From the NCBI GenBank assembly GCA_019925095.2, contig CM034409.1, positions 2,731,001 to 2,795,000 of the forward strand: a stretch of 64,000 nt of DNA. Reading direction: 5' to 3'. The stretch is from Dendrolimus kikuchii. Its lineage: Eukaryota; Arthropoda; Insecta; Lepidoptera; Lasiocampidae. This document shows, piece after piece, positions 10,583-22,041 of this stretch. The first letter of the stretch is position 1. Every line of letters begins with the position of its first letter. The position numbers were made by a program, and so were the translations under genes. The notes beneath the pieces were generated by a model. The model did not search any database and was not told where the DNA came from. It saw only the letters and a program-made list of their open reading frames with translations.

Positions 10583-10897
10583 ATTTTTTTTTATTGCAGG
10601 AGATCAGCAGACAGGCACACGGCCCACCTGATGGAAAGCGGTTACCATCGCCTATGGACATTTGCAACAGCAAAGTTGCAACAAATGCGCTGCTGCTCTC
10701 TTAAGGGAAACTGGAACCTGGTCACTAATGCCGGAACACAACTCAAGGTTGTTATGGTGACATACTTTAGACCAGGGGTGGTAGCCATCCAGTCGGGCAA
10801 ATGCCCTACCACCTGGCTGTGGGTTGTTAAGTCGCCTCTTACGACAGGCCGCCCGGTCGCAGGAAATTGTATTCTTTCTCCGTTCCTGCACGGATAG
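10583..10897 (-). repeat. P family, nearly complete copy
   Basis: It reads from a poly(T) tract (the poly(A) tail) and ATTGCAGGAGATCAGCAGAC to GTTCCTGCACGGAT, the P 5' end. Confidence 0.85.
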
Positions 10898-11071
10898 TAA
10901 AAAAATAATTAAATGAAGCTGAAGTGTGTTTGAGTCACCTAGTTGGAACGAAGTTAGGCAATAGAAGGCCACCGAAGAAATTGTATAGTAGTAATAAGGG
11001 CAATTACAAGATCTATTTTCAAAACAGCGTATATTACACTAGCGGACATTATTTTGGATCTTATTTTATTA

Positions 11072-11650
11072 ACCGACTTCAAAAAAAGGAGGAGGTTCTC
11101 AATTCGTCGGGATCTTTTTTTTTCTTTTTTTTATGTATGTTCACCGATTACTCCGAGATTTATGATCCGATTTATGTGATTCTTGTTTAGTTTGATACGG
11201 AATAGTTGCCATTTGGTCCCCTAAAAATTTAACATAGTTTGGCCCAGTAGTTTTTGTTTTACGAACATTTTTTTGTTGCCATTTCTTGGGACCTATATTT
11301 TTTAAAGAGCGCGGCACCTTTCGTAGGTCTACCAATACGTAGCTAGACACTAAAAAGTAACAAATAAATTAATAAGACTTCGTTTAAAAAAACCGACTTC
11401 AAAAACTAAAAAACTAAAGTATAAAATAACTTATTTCTAAAGCTATTATTATTAATATGTATTATCTAAAACATCTTGAAGTAGTTTCAAAGTAAAACAT
11501 AAAAATTACTATATTTTTTTGAAAATCACTAAGCACCGACTTTAAAAGGTTTTAGATAATACATATTAATAATAATAGTTTTAAAAATAAGTTATTTTAT
11601 ACTTTTTGGTTTTCAGTTTTTGAAGTCGGTTTTTTTAGGCGAAGTTTTTT
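11072..11650 (-). mobile_element. Q family element, copy 2
   Basis: It has one body unit (11075-11360) followed by the palindromic half (11378-11650), with arms meeting near 11510. ACCGACTTCAAAAA stands at the left and TTTTTGAAGTCGGT at the right. Confidence 0.75.
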
Positions 11651-12090
11651 TTATTTTATTTTAAAGTTCGAAATTGTAAAATAATATATAGTGGTCAGCA
11701 TATTTCTTTCGCTAACACTGATCATCTAGCCCCTGTTCGCCGAGTAACATGCGATAAAGAACTTCGTTCCAAAAAGGAATAAAAGGGTTTTCAGAACACG
11801 CTGGACGTAACAATATCCACGACAGAACTCGACCTTTAGGGCATTATTGACATAGGCCCTTCCCCATTATAACTGTTACGCCTTGGGGCCTAACTGTAAT
11901 TTGGACATGACCCGACCTTATACTCTTCGGCTCTCAGCTGGATATTGTCTTCAATTATTACAAGCATAATTTAATAACAGTATGTGTTTGTATGTATTCA
12001 TTGTAACGGAGATGCGTCTGTACGGTTACGACGATCAAAGATAAAAATACTTGTGTTATATTGGGAATAGAATTCAACTATATATTAATA
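11651..12090. other. No gene seen; unclassified
   Basis: No long reading frame and no sequence shared with other repeats in the window was recognised. Confidence 0.4.
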
Positions 12091-12325
12091 CTAGCTTCTG
12101 CTCGCGACTTCGTCCGCGTGGAATAGTAAAAAAAAAGTAAGTTAAAAACCCTCCGATTTTGAAACATTCTTCACTGGTGCTCCGCTCCTATTGGTCTTAG
12201 CGTGATGATATATAGCCTATAGCCTTCCTCGATAAATGGACTATCTAACACTGAAAGAATTTTCCAAATCAGACCAGTAGTTGCTGAGATTAGCGCGTTC
12301 CGAAACTATATGATACTAACGGTCT
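12091..12325 (-). mobile_element. Helitron 3' end
   Basis: CTAG at 12091 is followed by CTTCTGCTCGCGACTTCGTC, the reverse of the common GACGAAGTCGCGAGCAGAAG-CTAG terminus. It is cut by the next Helitron. Confidence 0.65.
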
Positions 12326-12530
12326 CGGCAGACGTTGTCCTGCCGTGAAGAAATTAATAATCTAGAATCCGATTCCAGCGCCACCTATCGGGTCTAATTG
12401 TGGACCACTCAAAAACACATAAAATTTAATCAAAAGCGCAGAACCCGATTCCAGCGTCAAGAATTTTTTTAAATGGATCGGTTACATTATTGAAGTTTTA
12501 GCAGGGATATTGTAGCATTTCATCCGTGCA

Positions 12531-12838
12531 GGAACGGAGAAAGAATACAATTTCCTGCGGCCGGGCAGCCTGTCGAAAGAGGCGACTTAACAACCCATAG
12601 CCAGGTGGTAGGGCATTTGCCCGACTGGATGGCTACCACCCCTGGTCTAAAGTATGTCGCCATAACAACCTTGACTTGTGTTCCGGCATTAGTGACCAGG
12701 TTCCAGTCTCCCTAAGAGAGCAGCAGCGCATTTGTAGCACCTTTGGTGTTGCAAATGTCCATAGGCGATGGTAACCGCTTTCCATCAAGTGGGCCGTCTG
12801 CCTGTCTGCTGATCTCCTGCAATAAAAAAAAAGAAAAA
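12531..12838 (+). repeat. P family, complete copy nested in a Helitron
   Basis: It runs from ATCCGTGCAGGAACGG to CTGCAATAAAAAAAA with AGCATT on both sides. The unoccupied site GTAGCATTCGAATGG is present at about 48319. Confidence 0.85.
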
Positions 12839-12854
12839 AAGCATTCGAATGGTG

Positions 12855-13116
12855 TAAGAAACTGTACTATATTAATACGTGGAGCAAAACTGTACCCCTT
12901 TTTACGAAAATTGCGCGGACGGAGAAGTATGAAATTTCGCACACTTATAGTTTATGTAAAGAAGAAGCGACGAATGCTAATATCTTTTTAATTATGCATA
13001 AAAAATACATTAAATCAATAAATAAAAAAATTTCACACACTACCATACATTTGACACACACACGCATATACTCTGGTTTGGTCTGGTGGTCGAATTTCGA
13101 CCACAGGCGATCACTA
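12855..13116 (+). mobile_element. M family Helitron
   Basis: It begins near ATATTAATACGTGGAGC, contains TTTTTACGAAAATTGCGCGG and AAGAAGCGACGAATGCTAAT, and ends CAGGCGATCACTAG. Part of the 3' region seen in the 27-kb copy is deleted. Confidence 0.7.
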
Positions 13117-13199
13117 GTTTTTAGAAATCGGTCCAGTAGTTTTTGAGTTTATTCGTTACAAACATTCATATCTTTCCTCTTTATAATATTAGTATAGAC

Positions 13200-13424
13200 A
13201 ACGAAAAGCACGCAAACGAGACTCCGAATTAATGAAAACTGAAAAGGCGGTATCGTTAGATTGTTGAAAAATCAAATACCCTGGTCAGGAATCAAATTGG
13301 TTGATTTTGAAAAAAGAGAACTTACACTGCCAGATAGCTTATGTTGTAATCAGTAACTTAGGCTACTTTTTTGTAGGGTTCGGCGGAAAAAATTACACGT
13401 GGACGAAGTCGCGGGCATAGCTAG
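13200..13424 (+). mobile_element. Helitron 3' portion
   Basis: It ends ACGTGGACGAAGTCGCGGGC-ATAGCTAG followed by T. The 5' end is not clear. Confidence 0.55.
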
Positions 13425-13831
13425 TATGAAAAAGGATAGTAATTTTTTTAAACCATAGTATACTGTTATTGTTAGAACACTTATTATTGTTTACATAACA
13501 TCGACTTTATTGTCCGTTGATTTATCACTATTGATAAATAGATTTATTGAATTCATAGAACTGGATGTAAATCACCAGCTCCGATTCCGGGGCACCCACG
13601 CGAACAACAGTGTTGTGTAAATCGTCAAGACTCGTTGTATGACCTAGATTCGTGCTTTAGTCTGAATAGTGCTTTAGTTTTTGGAAAGAACTTGGTGATG
13701 TTCACTTCCTTCTGCATAAGGCAGAGCTCTGAACTGCACTATCAGGGTCCGAGTTTCCTGCAAATTCCAATTGAGGTGTCTTCAAGTCTCTTGTGAAAAC
13801 GTATTTTCTAGGTCCATCTTCGACTGCTTCG
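13425..13831. other. No gene seen; unclassified
   Basis: Low-complexity start, then mixed sequence without a credible reading frame or recognised repeat. Confidence 0.4.
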
Positions 13832-14106
13832 TCGTCTAATACATACATACATAACTTCACGCCAGTTCCCTTGCGAGGTAGGCACGATCAACAGCGCCAT
13901 TCAGGCTTGTTCTTACACACCTCACTTGCTTCTTTGACATTCATAGCTCTTGTCATGCACGCTCGTCTGTTCTTAAGGCTCCTGACATCACCTTCCGCTA
14001 GTACACGATTGATTTGATCATGGAAGGTGTGTCGTGGCCTTCCACGACTTCTGCATCCATCCACTTTTGCATTGTATATCTGTTTAGTCATTCTTATCGT
14101 CTAATA
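13832..14106 (-). mobile_element. R family copy with 10-bp target duplication
   Basis: TCGTCTAATA stands at 13832-13841 and 14097-14106. The insert keeps MTKQIYNAKVDGCRSRGRPR through the ORF2 end. Confidence 0.9.
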
Positions 14107-14920
14107 TTAGACGTAAATGTTGTCAAACGTGAACCTGTTTATCATAAATTGTAACTTTCACAAAAAGAAACTGGTCAAATCCATAGTCTCTAAATTCATA
14201 TTAAATCAATCTCAGTTAAATCAAGATTGATCCAATTTTGAGCCGAGGTGGTTTACAAATTAGTGGACCACTTACAAGCCAATAGATGGCGCTTTGCAAT
14301 ATTTGAGGTTGCAAATGATTGCCGACATGTACAAAGAATATATACAAATTTCCAATAATAATAGATGGGCTTCGGCCTGCGAGGCATAACAATAGCCTCG
14401 CTGGAAGATCTTCCTTTGAGTTGGAGGAGCGTTCCACCTCGTTCCTCTACCTAGTCGGGACAGCCCTAAAAGACTATTAAAACCGGCAAAAGTTGCGAAT
14501 TGCGATTCCAATTCGATTCGATTGTCAATTTGAGTTACAGACTCGGGGCACAGAAGGCTACGTTCCCTGGATAGCCATACAAATCTATTATCCGAGGTAG
14601 GCCAGCCCTCTGATCACCTGAAGCTCTTGAAGAGTTCTAAGAGCTCTTTGTAGTAGCTCTTGACCTCATCGACTTGAATCATAATATATTGTTAACAAAG
14701 TACTGCACGTGCTAAACATAAAGTCGTGCGCTTGTTCATATTTCATATACGACTTTAGTGGTTGCAAAATATCTGTCAAATTGTCACTTTCGACACCTTT
14801 GTCAGTTTCGTAAGCGTAACAATGAATTCATACAAAATAATGCTTACATTGTTATATTTGAAGAGGTGATTGGTTCAAAGATATCCAGTACTAAAATCAA
14901 AAGGCGTAGCATAGATAAAT
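14107..14920. other. No gene seen; weak LINE-like debris
   Basis: Around 14340-14660 are GAGGCATAACAATAGCCTCG and AGAGCTCTTTGTAGTAGCTC motifs that look like old non-LTR 3' sequence. I found no second copy here that proves it. Confidence 0.35.
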
Positions 14921-14921
14921 A

Positions 14922-15190
14922 ACACTTTATTGCTCATCAGAACCGACTTAAAATAAAAAGAAAAAAAATATTTTCTGCAACATCTTGAAGTCAGTGCATT
15001 TTGCAATTCTGTTGTTGTTTTTATTTCTATTTAAACTACTAATTCGTTATATTTTGGATAATTCACACAATATCATACAATCCATTCATTTTTCATCAAA
15101 ATCCATTCAGTAGTTTTTGCGTGAAAGAGTAACACAAACATACATCCATACATTCTTACAAACTTTCGCGTGTATAATATTAGTAGGATG
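14922..15190 (-). repeat. Composite: LINE tail, Q fragment, Helitron 5' end
   Basis: AACACTTTATTGCTCATC (L tail) is followed by ACCGACTTAAAATAAAAAG and CAACATCTTGAAGTCAGTGC (Q-like). From about 15060, CATTCAGTAGTTTTTGCGTG to GTGTATAATATTAGTAGGAT is the 5' end of a minus-strand Helitron. Confidence 0.55.
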
Positions 15191-15298
15191 CTATATACAC
15201 CTTTACTATACATACCCTTACACTACAAAATAAAATAAGAAACTTGTATAATAAAAATAAATTAAGTTATAAATAGTACAAGCTATTATAGACTGTGT

Positions 15299-15341
15299 TT
15301 TTTTTTTTTTATTTAAAAAAAAAAAAAAAAAAAAAAAATAA
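15299..15341. repeat. Poly(T)-poly(A) inverted tract
   Basis: A run of about 14 T, then ATTT, then about 25 A. It stands at the junction of two LINE fragments and can fold back on itself. Confidence 0.85.
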
Positions 15342-15359
15342 GACTGTGTAACAAATCGC

Positions 15360-15478
15360 TACCAGATGGGAGCGTGCCCAGAAGGCTGGCTGCATTGCCG
15401 CGCTGTATAGCGATGCTTATCTGTTGGCCGAAATATGAGCCAGCCTTCTGGTCACGGGTGGCATCGAAGAGTTTCTTG
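15360..15478 (-). pseudogene. LINE ORF C-terminal fragment
   Basis: The minus strand reads KLFDATRDQKAGSYFGQQIS followed by IAIQRGNAASLLGTLPSGS. The same domain end is seen at 45.2 kb (RLVDTTRDRKAGAYLAQRIS) and, more decayed, at 41.0 kb. Confidence 0.65.
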
Positions 15479-15506
15479 CTATTTTTTTTTTTATTTTATT
15501 TCAGAT

Positions 15507-15640
15507 AGATAGATAGATAACACTTTATTGTACACCATTACAGAAAAACTTACGAACTAGTATTAGTCTAGTTGGGTACAAAGGGCGGTCTTATCGCTAA
15601 AAAGCGATCTCTTCCAGACAATCCGTGGCAAGAATATTCT
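15507..15640 (-). repeat. L-type LINE tail with (GATA)n
   Basis: (AGAT)n is followed by AACACTTTATTGTACACC and AAGGGCGGTCTTATCGCTAA, the reverse of the 37.4-kb LINE end. The tetranucleotide run is its 3' tail. Confidence 0.65.
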
Positions 15641-16421
15641 GATTAGGAGTGGCGACGGTGGTATACATAATTATTGTACGATTACTTACATTTTAATAAT
15701 AAATATATAACTATACTATCATATAATATAGTATAGGAGGATTATTATTTTTTATTTCTTTATTGTACACAAAGTAGTTACATATAAAACTACAGAGAGT
15801 GGTGATGTACCAAAACAAGATTAACAACTCCAAAGAGAGTTTTCTTCCAGCAAAGCTAGGGAGACAGGGAGAGACTATTATCCATATAATAATATAAATC
15901 AATATTGTTGGAAATTGATAAATTGTGAGGTTATTAGTATTAATTTTTTTTATTTTCCTTCACAGACAAATTAAAATTCTTAAAGTAAATCGGATATACT
16001 TTGAGAAATATTTTAAATCTCTAATCATCATATGCATTGTATTACTTGTGTTTTCACCAGCAGATAACAAACAGGTCTTCTAACAACACTGTGTGTCGAC
16101 GGAGACACATAATATAACTGTTTTGCATTCCAACAAAATATATATATAATATCATATACTATACTATATATACAAATATACTATACTATATATATATTAT
16201 TTATTTTATAAGACTATGACATAATAAACATAACAATTATTTAAATGTTGACATGCCAATAACAGGCGTACACAGCTTTATCTACAGTTTGTCTGTATTA
16301 AATTAGAATTTATATAAATTTAATTTGAGTTAGATTATAATATCAATAAATGAGGTGAATAATTAAATTTACATGAAAATATATAATATTTTCTTAAGTT
16401 TTCGCGACTTGTATACATAAT
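15641..16421. other. No gene seen; AT-rich with a second L-like tail
   Basis: TTTCTTTATTGTACACAAAG near 15757 is another LINE-tail remnant. From 16130 to 16200 a run of TATA/ACTATACTATAT short palindromes dominates. Confidence 0.5.
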
Positions 16422-16806
16422 AAAACTACGTTTTCACGGTTTTAAGCGCGGTAATGTATGTGATTTTTGTTTTTCCGACGTTTCGTGATCACGGAAGACA
16501 AAGATGTCAAGTGTCAACGAGTATTGTTAAAGTTTTATTTAGCCTCCCGCCAACTTGTTAATTTTAATTATTTAATTTTAATTTTGTTTGTGGTTATTAT
16601 TTACTCTATGGGAGCCTAATCTAATTTACTACCGCTTCGCAACATGTTATGGCTTGAAGAGAAGAAGCGGCGCAAGAAACTCTTCAGCAAACATGCCGAG
16701 CTCTAATAATTTTATATAATATTAAAAAACGTCGAACGTCGAAACGTCGGAAAAACCAAAATCAAATAAAATTACCTCGCTTAAAACCGTTAAAACGTAG
16801 TTTTAT
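16422..16806. mobile_element. I family MITE, complete copy
   Basis: The left terminus AAAACTACGTTTTCACGG and the right terminus CCGTTAAAACGTAGTTTT form inverted repeats of about 65 bp that continue through CCGACGTTTCG and CGAAACGTCGG. The interior carries CTTCGCAACATGTTATGGC. It is about 385 bp and non-coding. Confidence 0.8.
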
Positions 16807-17099
16807 AATGAAAATATATGATTAATGTTCGTTTAAAAATTACTAAAGAGTCGCAAAAGATATCTATGTTCGGAATCTTAGCGGCTATTTCATTATATTT
16901 GTTGCACATTCTTGACAATGGTAGGTGCTGACAGAGATTGTTTCTGCACGGGGTAATCCGAAATACTCCAGGCCGAGAATTGCGTGGACAATTATAAGGG
17001 ACATTGATGCGTATACGAGCAAGGAGATGTTGACATTTGATTTTATTATTGATCATCTTATGCAGAAATATTAAGTCACTTATTAGGTATACAGCAATG

Positions 17100-17455
17100 A
17101 TGAAGGGTGGACATGTGAAAGAATTTCAGTCTTTCCACATACGGTTGAGTGCACACGATTCTTCGAAGAAACTCTTTGCAAATGGACTCCACGGACCTAA
17201 TGTTTCAACTCCAAACGGCACAAATATGTAACCCATTTCTAACGTTCAGCTTTAACTCAGTCATTGGAAGATGTGACGGCGCTAGAGTGTCTACACATGT
17301 CGCGTCCCAAACAAGCGGCGATCTCATCTTCCAAGGAATAAGTGACATACCATCCGGCCTCTTGCCATCGTCGCGTACCAAGCCATTCGGTTGTAATACG
17401 GCCCGGCAGATGATGTCATTGAGGTTGGCATGGCCGAGATCTTCGACCAACACTA
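17100..17455 (-). pseudogene. Frameshifted LINE ORF C-terminal domain
   Basis: The minus strand reads [51 protein letters not shown], then changes frame and reads [18 protein letters not shown]. These are recurrent motifs of a C-terminal domain found in invertebrate non-LTR elements (from memory). The frame change and missing flanks show a dead copy. It lies upstream, in domain order, of the pieces at 15.4 and 45.2 kb. Confidence 0.7.
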
Positions 17456-17498
17456 AAATCTATAATCGCTTGTACTATTTATAACTTAGTTTATATTA

Positions 17499-17826
17499 TT
17501 ACAAGCTTTTATTTAACTTGCAATCAATGTACCTATGTATGTAAGTAAGTATGTACGTAAGTTCGGGTGGAATCTTGCAAGTTAAATTTGATCAACTTCC
17601 CGGTTTCCGATTGAGCTGAAATTTTGCACACATATGTATATACATATCGCATCGTGACAATGCAATAATATGGTACCATGGAGCTGATCTGATAATGGAG
17701 TCGGAAGGTGGCCATAGGAACTCCTGTACTAAACAAGATAAACCCCTCGTGTTTGGGCTCGTTTTACTTGTCTCGGCTAGCACTCTGCTGCTACATGATA
17801 TCCAGGATCTCAAAAGCTTGTATTTA
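17499..17826 (-). repeat. E family repeat, copy 1
   Basis: TTACAAGCTTTTATTTAACT at one end and GATCTCAAAAGCTTGTATTT at the other give AAGCTT-containing inverted ends. The core GAGTCGGAAGGTGGCCATAG and CAAAATTTCAGC-type blocks recur at 20980 and 41092. Class is unknown. Confidence 0.7.
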
Positions 17827-17942
17827 AAAACCTTTTTTAGATTTTAATTGTATTTTTTAAGTTAGTAAACAAAGTATTATTTTATGATATTGTTCCTAAT
17901 ATTATAATAGATTTATAATCAAACATATTAGCAGATAAAAAA

Positions 17943-18256
17943 TGTTTTTTTTATTGCAGGAGCTCAGCAGACAGGCAGACGGCCCACTTGATGGAAAGCG
18001 GTTACCATCGCCTATAGACATTTGCAACACCAAAGGTGCTACAAATGTGCTACTGCTCTCTTAAGGGAGACTGGAACCTGATCACTAATGCCGGAACACA
18101 ACTCATGGTTGTTATGGCGATATACTTTAGACCAGGGGTGGTAGCCATCCAGTTGGGCAAATGCCCTACCACCTGGCTGTGGGTTGTTTTGTCGCCTCTT
18201 ACGACAGGCCGCCCGGTCGCAGGAAATTGTATTCTTTCTCCATTCCTGCACGGATG
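17943..18256 (-). repeat. P family, complete copy
   Basis: Poly(T), then ATTGCAGGAGCTCAGCAGAC, ending in TTCCTGCACGGAT. All landmark blocks are present. Confidence 0.85.
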
Positions 18257-18337
18257 AAACGAAATGTAAAATGTAGTCTAGATCGCTGCCGGTGGGGAGG
18301 GAGCGTTCCGAAAATGTTGTTTTTTTTTATGTTTTAC

Positions 18338-18416
18338 GTGACACAGACTTCAAGATGTTGAGAATGTTTATTTGTTGCTTCATAGGTTAAAGTCGGTTTT
18401 GGTTTTGTTAAAAAAA
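18338..18416. repeat. Q-like fold-back fragment
   Basis: CAGACTTCAAGATGTTGAGA and AGTCGGTTTTGGTTTTGTTA resemble the Q palindrome arms. Confidence 0.4.
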
Positions 18417-18659
18417 AAATACTTTTTAGTTGTTTGATTAGCTTTAGAAGTAATGTTTTAAGAGCCTGTGGAAATTGTACTACTGGGACGCGTACACAAG
18501 TTTTGCCTTTCGAAGAGTACTCGGCGCTCTTCAACAAGAGTTATAATCAGATCCTAAATTCCTGACAATGGGACCACCTCAGGAGTATACGCTTTCGAAA
18601 AAATTGAAACTGGTCACTGGCAACCCAGAGCCGACTCTTCAGTTGTCCACTGTCATCTG

Positions 18660-19312
18660 TTGTCAATTACGCTTATTACATTGAAAAAAGCCGCGTCCGA
18701 TTATAAGCCTCGTCGAAAGGCTCTTGTGCGACGACCGCGTAAAGTCCTGACGGACAGAGTCGACGTTATTACGAAACGACTGGCCCGGATCAGTCCGCCC
18801 ACGGTTAGAACAGTAGGCTGGCAGGCACCGACAGACAGACACAGACGGCGGCGTCTCAGACGCCGCCAATCAAGATCTCTCCACGTCCCCGCGAGGGACG
18901 CTAGGAGACATAGCTCACCCCACAGGATAGACTAGGCGTGTTGCTGGGAAGTTTCTTTCGCCGTTTCTTCTCTCCCAGCCATAACACGTTGCGAAACGGC
19001 AGTAAGATAGCGTAGGCCACCGCAAACCACCGATCCCGGCCCGCCGTGATCCTTCCCTTCGGGCTTTATATTACCCGTCGCCCGTTCTCAATTAGTATTT
19101 TGTGTCGCCCTATGGTGGGTATCATTAAATTCATTTCCCATTCATGGCAACAGTCCAGCCGAGGTAAAACTCCTTAGGGAGCTCCCTCGAGCAAGTTGCC
19201 CCCCCGGGCTCGAGCGCCTTCGCTTCGCGAAGGCACTCGCCCCAAAGACCCCGGTAAAGTTGTAAGGTCTTCGGACCAACAACATAAAGTCAAGTCCAAT
19301 AAAAAAAAAAAT
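18660..19312 (+). mobile_element. 3' end of a poly(A) LINE
   Basis: A basic, Arg-rich frame (QAPTDRHRRRRLRRRQSRSL, stop at 18933) leads into a GC-rich 3' region and ends CAAGTCCAATAAAAAAAAAA. Locally it is far more GC-rich than its flanks. A 12-of-13-bp stem-loop (19211-19239) lies in the 3' region. The LINE clade cannot be told. Confidence 0.5.
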
Positions 19313-19669
19313 TAAAAAAGTTCCAACAAAGTGAAGTTTATTATCAGAATTGTAAACCAAACTCATTTCTTCATTAAATTCTGTCAATACAAATTGTGAA
19401 AGTAATTTCTTCAAGAGAAGCTGTGAAACCCAACAATGATTTATATTCATCTGAAAATTTCGTGTTTTATTTCAATATCTTGCAGAATTCAAAAGATGAA
19501 TTTAAAGCCTAAGTGTAAGTAGAGTAGCAGGCACAGTTAGTCGTATATATAATCATATTGGCTACCCAGAGTTTGTGCGTATACGCTCCATCAAATAGCG
19601 GGATACAATCGACCTTTTACCCTGCTATCTCATTAATGGCACGGTCAGTTACGTTTGTATGGTACAAGT

Positions 19670-19815
19670 TATAAGCGAGTTAAAGAACCACTTTTGAAGG
19701 GACACTTAGAATGGTTGTGATTTTAAATTCGATGAAACGAAAAAAGCGACATTAAAAAGAGATATTTAATAATTTAAACACTATGCTCATAACGATAAAG
19801 TTGGAAATGTTTTGA
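19670..19815 (-). repeat. T family, 3' part
   Basis: ATTCGATGAAACGAAAAAAG and GTTGGAAATGTTTTGAAGTT are the reverse complement of T sequence at 28.6 and 40.8 kb. A matching 5' scrap (CTGAAGTTTCACTTCTG) lies at about 20078. Confidence 0.6.
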
Positions 19816-20400
19816 AGTTCATAAATAAAATTGAAACTAGAGCATTTTTTTCCTATTTTAGTTATTATCAACCTATCGTGTCATGTGTTCAAAGCGAAAA
19901 CAGGGAATCTGAATAAAATGTGTTATAATATATCTTAAATATGTATTATATGAAATGTAATTTTGCATTAAAATATAAAATGATTTTTGAACTTGTTAAA
20001 AATATGATAAAAATAATAAACCTTATCCTAATACTCTCGTTGATCTATATTTATCTTATTTTCTCGTAGGCTACTTTCTGAAGTTTCACTTCTGTCGTGT
20101 GTGAAGTGCATATACACTTTTTTCTCTATATAATTAAAAAGTTTGTAAACGTGCTATTCACGCATTCATTTGCTGCTTCCCATCCTTTTTCAAAATCTCC
20201 CTGTCTTACCCCAATCCGTTTCCAAAAAATGAGAATTCTATTGAAAAACTTTAAAGGAGTTCAAAATAAACACTACGCTGTGACATGGATAAGACTTCTT
20301 AAAAACCGAAGATGTAAGTGTCTTACTGTTGCCTAGCTCAAATTAAGTTATCGAAAGAAATAATGCAGATTGGTGCAAGGTCATTACCCTTTTATGGCAC
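19816..20400. other. No gene seen; AT-rich
   Basis: Apart from the T scrap near 20080 no repeat or coding frame is recognised. Confidence 0.4.
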
Positions 20401-20401
20401 A

Positions 20402-20585
20402 ATATCCATGCAGGAACTGAAAAAGACTACTAATTCCTGCGGCCTGGCGGCTTGCCGTAAGAGACGAGAACACAATCCACAGCTAGGTGGTAGTGCATTT
20501 GCCCGTGAATGGCCACCACCCAGTCTATAGCAGGCCGCCAGAAAAATCTTAAGTTGTCTTCCGGCATTAGTTATCAAGTTCTAGT
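20402..20585 (+). repeat. P family, 5' half, diverged
   Basis: ATCCATGCAGGAACTG, GCGGCCTGGCGGCTTGCCGT and CTTCCGGCATTAG identify it. The 3' half is missing. Confidence 0.7.
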
Positions 20586-20979
20586 GTCGACCTGTGTAAC
20601 CTTTATTCGGCTATTAATCGTAAGTTTTTACGTTTCTAAATTCTGAGGCATTATATCGATAAGCACCTTGAGCCAAAATGTGATGGACATCTCTGACTGC
20701 AGTTTTATTATTCAAGTCAGTAAATGATAAAATATTTAACTCCAAAGTTATTAGTCATGGTTGTCCATCCCTAACTTTTGAACTAGGTGGAAGTGGAAAA
20801 TTTTGAAACGTTATTAAAATGTAGACCTTTGACAGATGCTTTCAATTAAAATTGTATTCAGCAATTTCCATTTAAGATCAACACATACATACTTTTCAAA
20901 AGTTTAATCTAATTTCTACTCCGTGTGCACAGTTTCGCAAAATGTTATTACAGTTTTAAAAATCTCTTTTAAAAAGGTG

Positions 20980-21247
20980 TTTAAATACAAGCTTTTGAGA
21001 TTCTGGATATCATGTAGAAGCAGAGTGCTAGCCAAGATAAGTGAAACGAGCCCAAACACGACGAGTCTATCTTGTTTAGTACTGGAGTTCCTATGGCCAC
21101 CTTCCGACTCCATCAGATCAGCTCCATGGTACCATATTATTGTATTGTCACGCGATGTACATATGTGTGCAAAATTTCAGCTCAATCGGAAACCGGGAAG
21201 TTGGTCAAATTTGGTACATCGGTTGCAAGTTAAATAAAAGCTTGTAA
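20980..21247 (+). repeat. E family repeat, copy 2
   Basis: TACAAGCTTTTGAGATTCTG to GCAAGTTAAATAAAAGCTTG. It lacks the ACTTGCAAGATTCCACCCGA segment seen in the other two copies. Confidence 0.7.
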
Positions 21248-21641
21248 AAAGAAGCAGCAGTAAGAAACTCTCCAGCATTCATTAATCTTCAGACCACAGA
21301 AACACAGTTCAGTTTTATTTATTCAAATAATATTCCCACATTCTCAATTGATTAAACACGATATACATACATCCTCTCATCACTTGGACCCCATTCAATA
21401 ATGCTAATACAAGAGGCTGGTTAGTTTATGCAACCTCTATGTGTAACTAGCACTCTCATACAAACACTGTACACCAAATTAATGTCATGTGTCGTTTCCA
21501 ATTGACCTCAACGCAATTTTCTAGCTAAATTCATTATGACAGGGCTTTCATTGTTAGTATTTAGTGCTTGCTCTATTTCTAAAACAGACGAAAGTTTTCA
21601 ATGCGTCTATAGTCGTATTGGTTGTTGTCGATTGTGGTTTC
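21248..21641. other. No gene seen; unclassified
   Basis: No coding frame or shared repeat was found up to the LTR. Confidence 0.4.
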
Positions 21642-22041
21642 GTATTGTTACGACCGACAAAGACCAATTCACACCTGCAATTGGACTTCTTTTGTTTACT
21701 TTGTGTTTAAAATTTTTAATTAGAAAACAGCCCATTGTGTATTGTAATCTTTATGGTAGTCATTAGTTAGGTGTCATTCTTGGAAATTCAGTCTACGCGG
21801 TCGAGTAGACATATTGTATTTGTACAGTATAAAGCAATGCCCCAACGGAGTGGTGAGGCAGTCTAGCGATAAGCACGAGCGAAGCAAGACGTGTGTACTA
21901 CATTCGGTAATCTATTTAGTGACGGACTTTGCGCGTGTTATTATATTTGTACCTGTGTTATACATGTTTGTGTAGTTCTAATAAATTCTATAGTAATTCC
22001 AACAGCATTTTTAATTCGAGTCCTGTAACTCGTAACAGTAT
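21642..22041 (+). mobile_element. Solo LTR of an LTR retrotransposon
   Basis: The LTR (21646-22037) begins TGTTACGA and ends TCGTAACA, with GTAT on both sides as a 4-bp target duplication. A TATA box (AGTATAAAGC, near 21829) and AATAAATTC near 21982 fit promoter and polyadenylation sites. No internal region is attached, so recombination between the two LTRs removed it. Confidence 0.85.

Larger units (their letters stand above)
12326..13196 (-). mobile_element. Helitron carrying two nested insertions
   Basis: The left end, ACTAACGGTCTCGGCAGACG, has the CTAG terminus mutated to CTAA. The right end is TTATAATATTAGTATAGA. The uninterrupted relative at 48070-48420 shows that a P copy (12531-12838) and an M Helitron (12855-13116) were inserted into this one. 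Confidence 0.75.
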
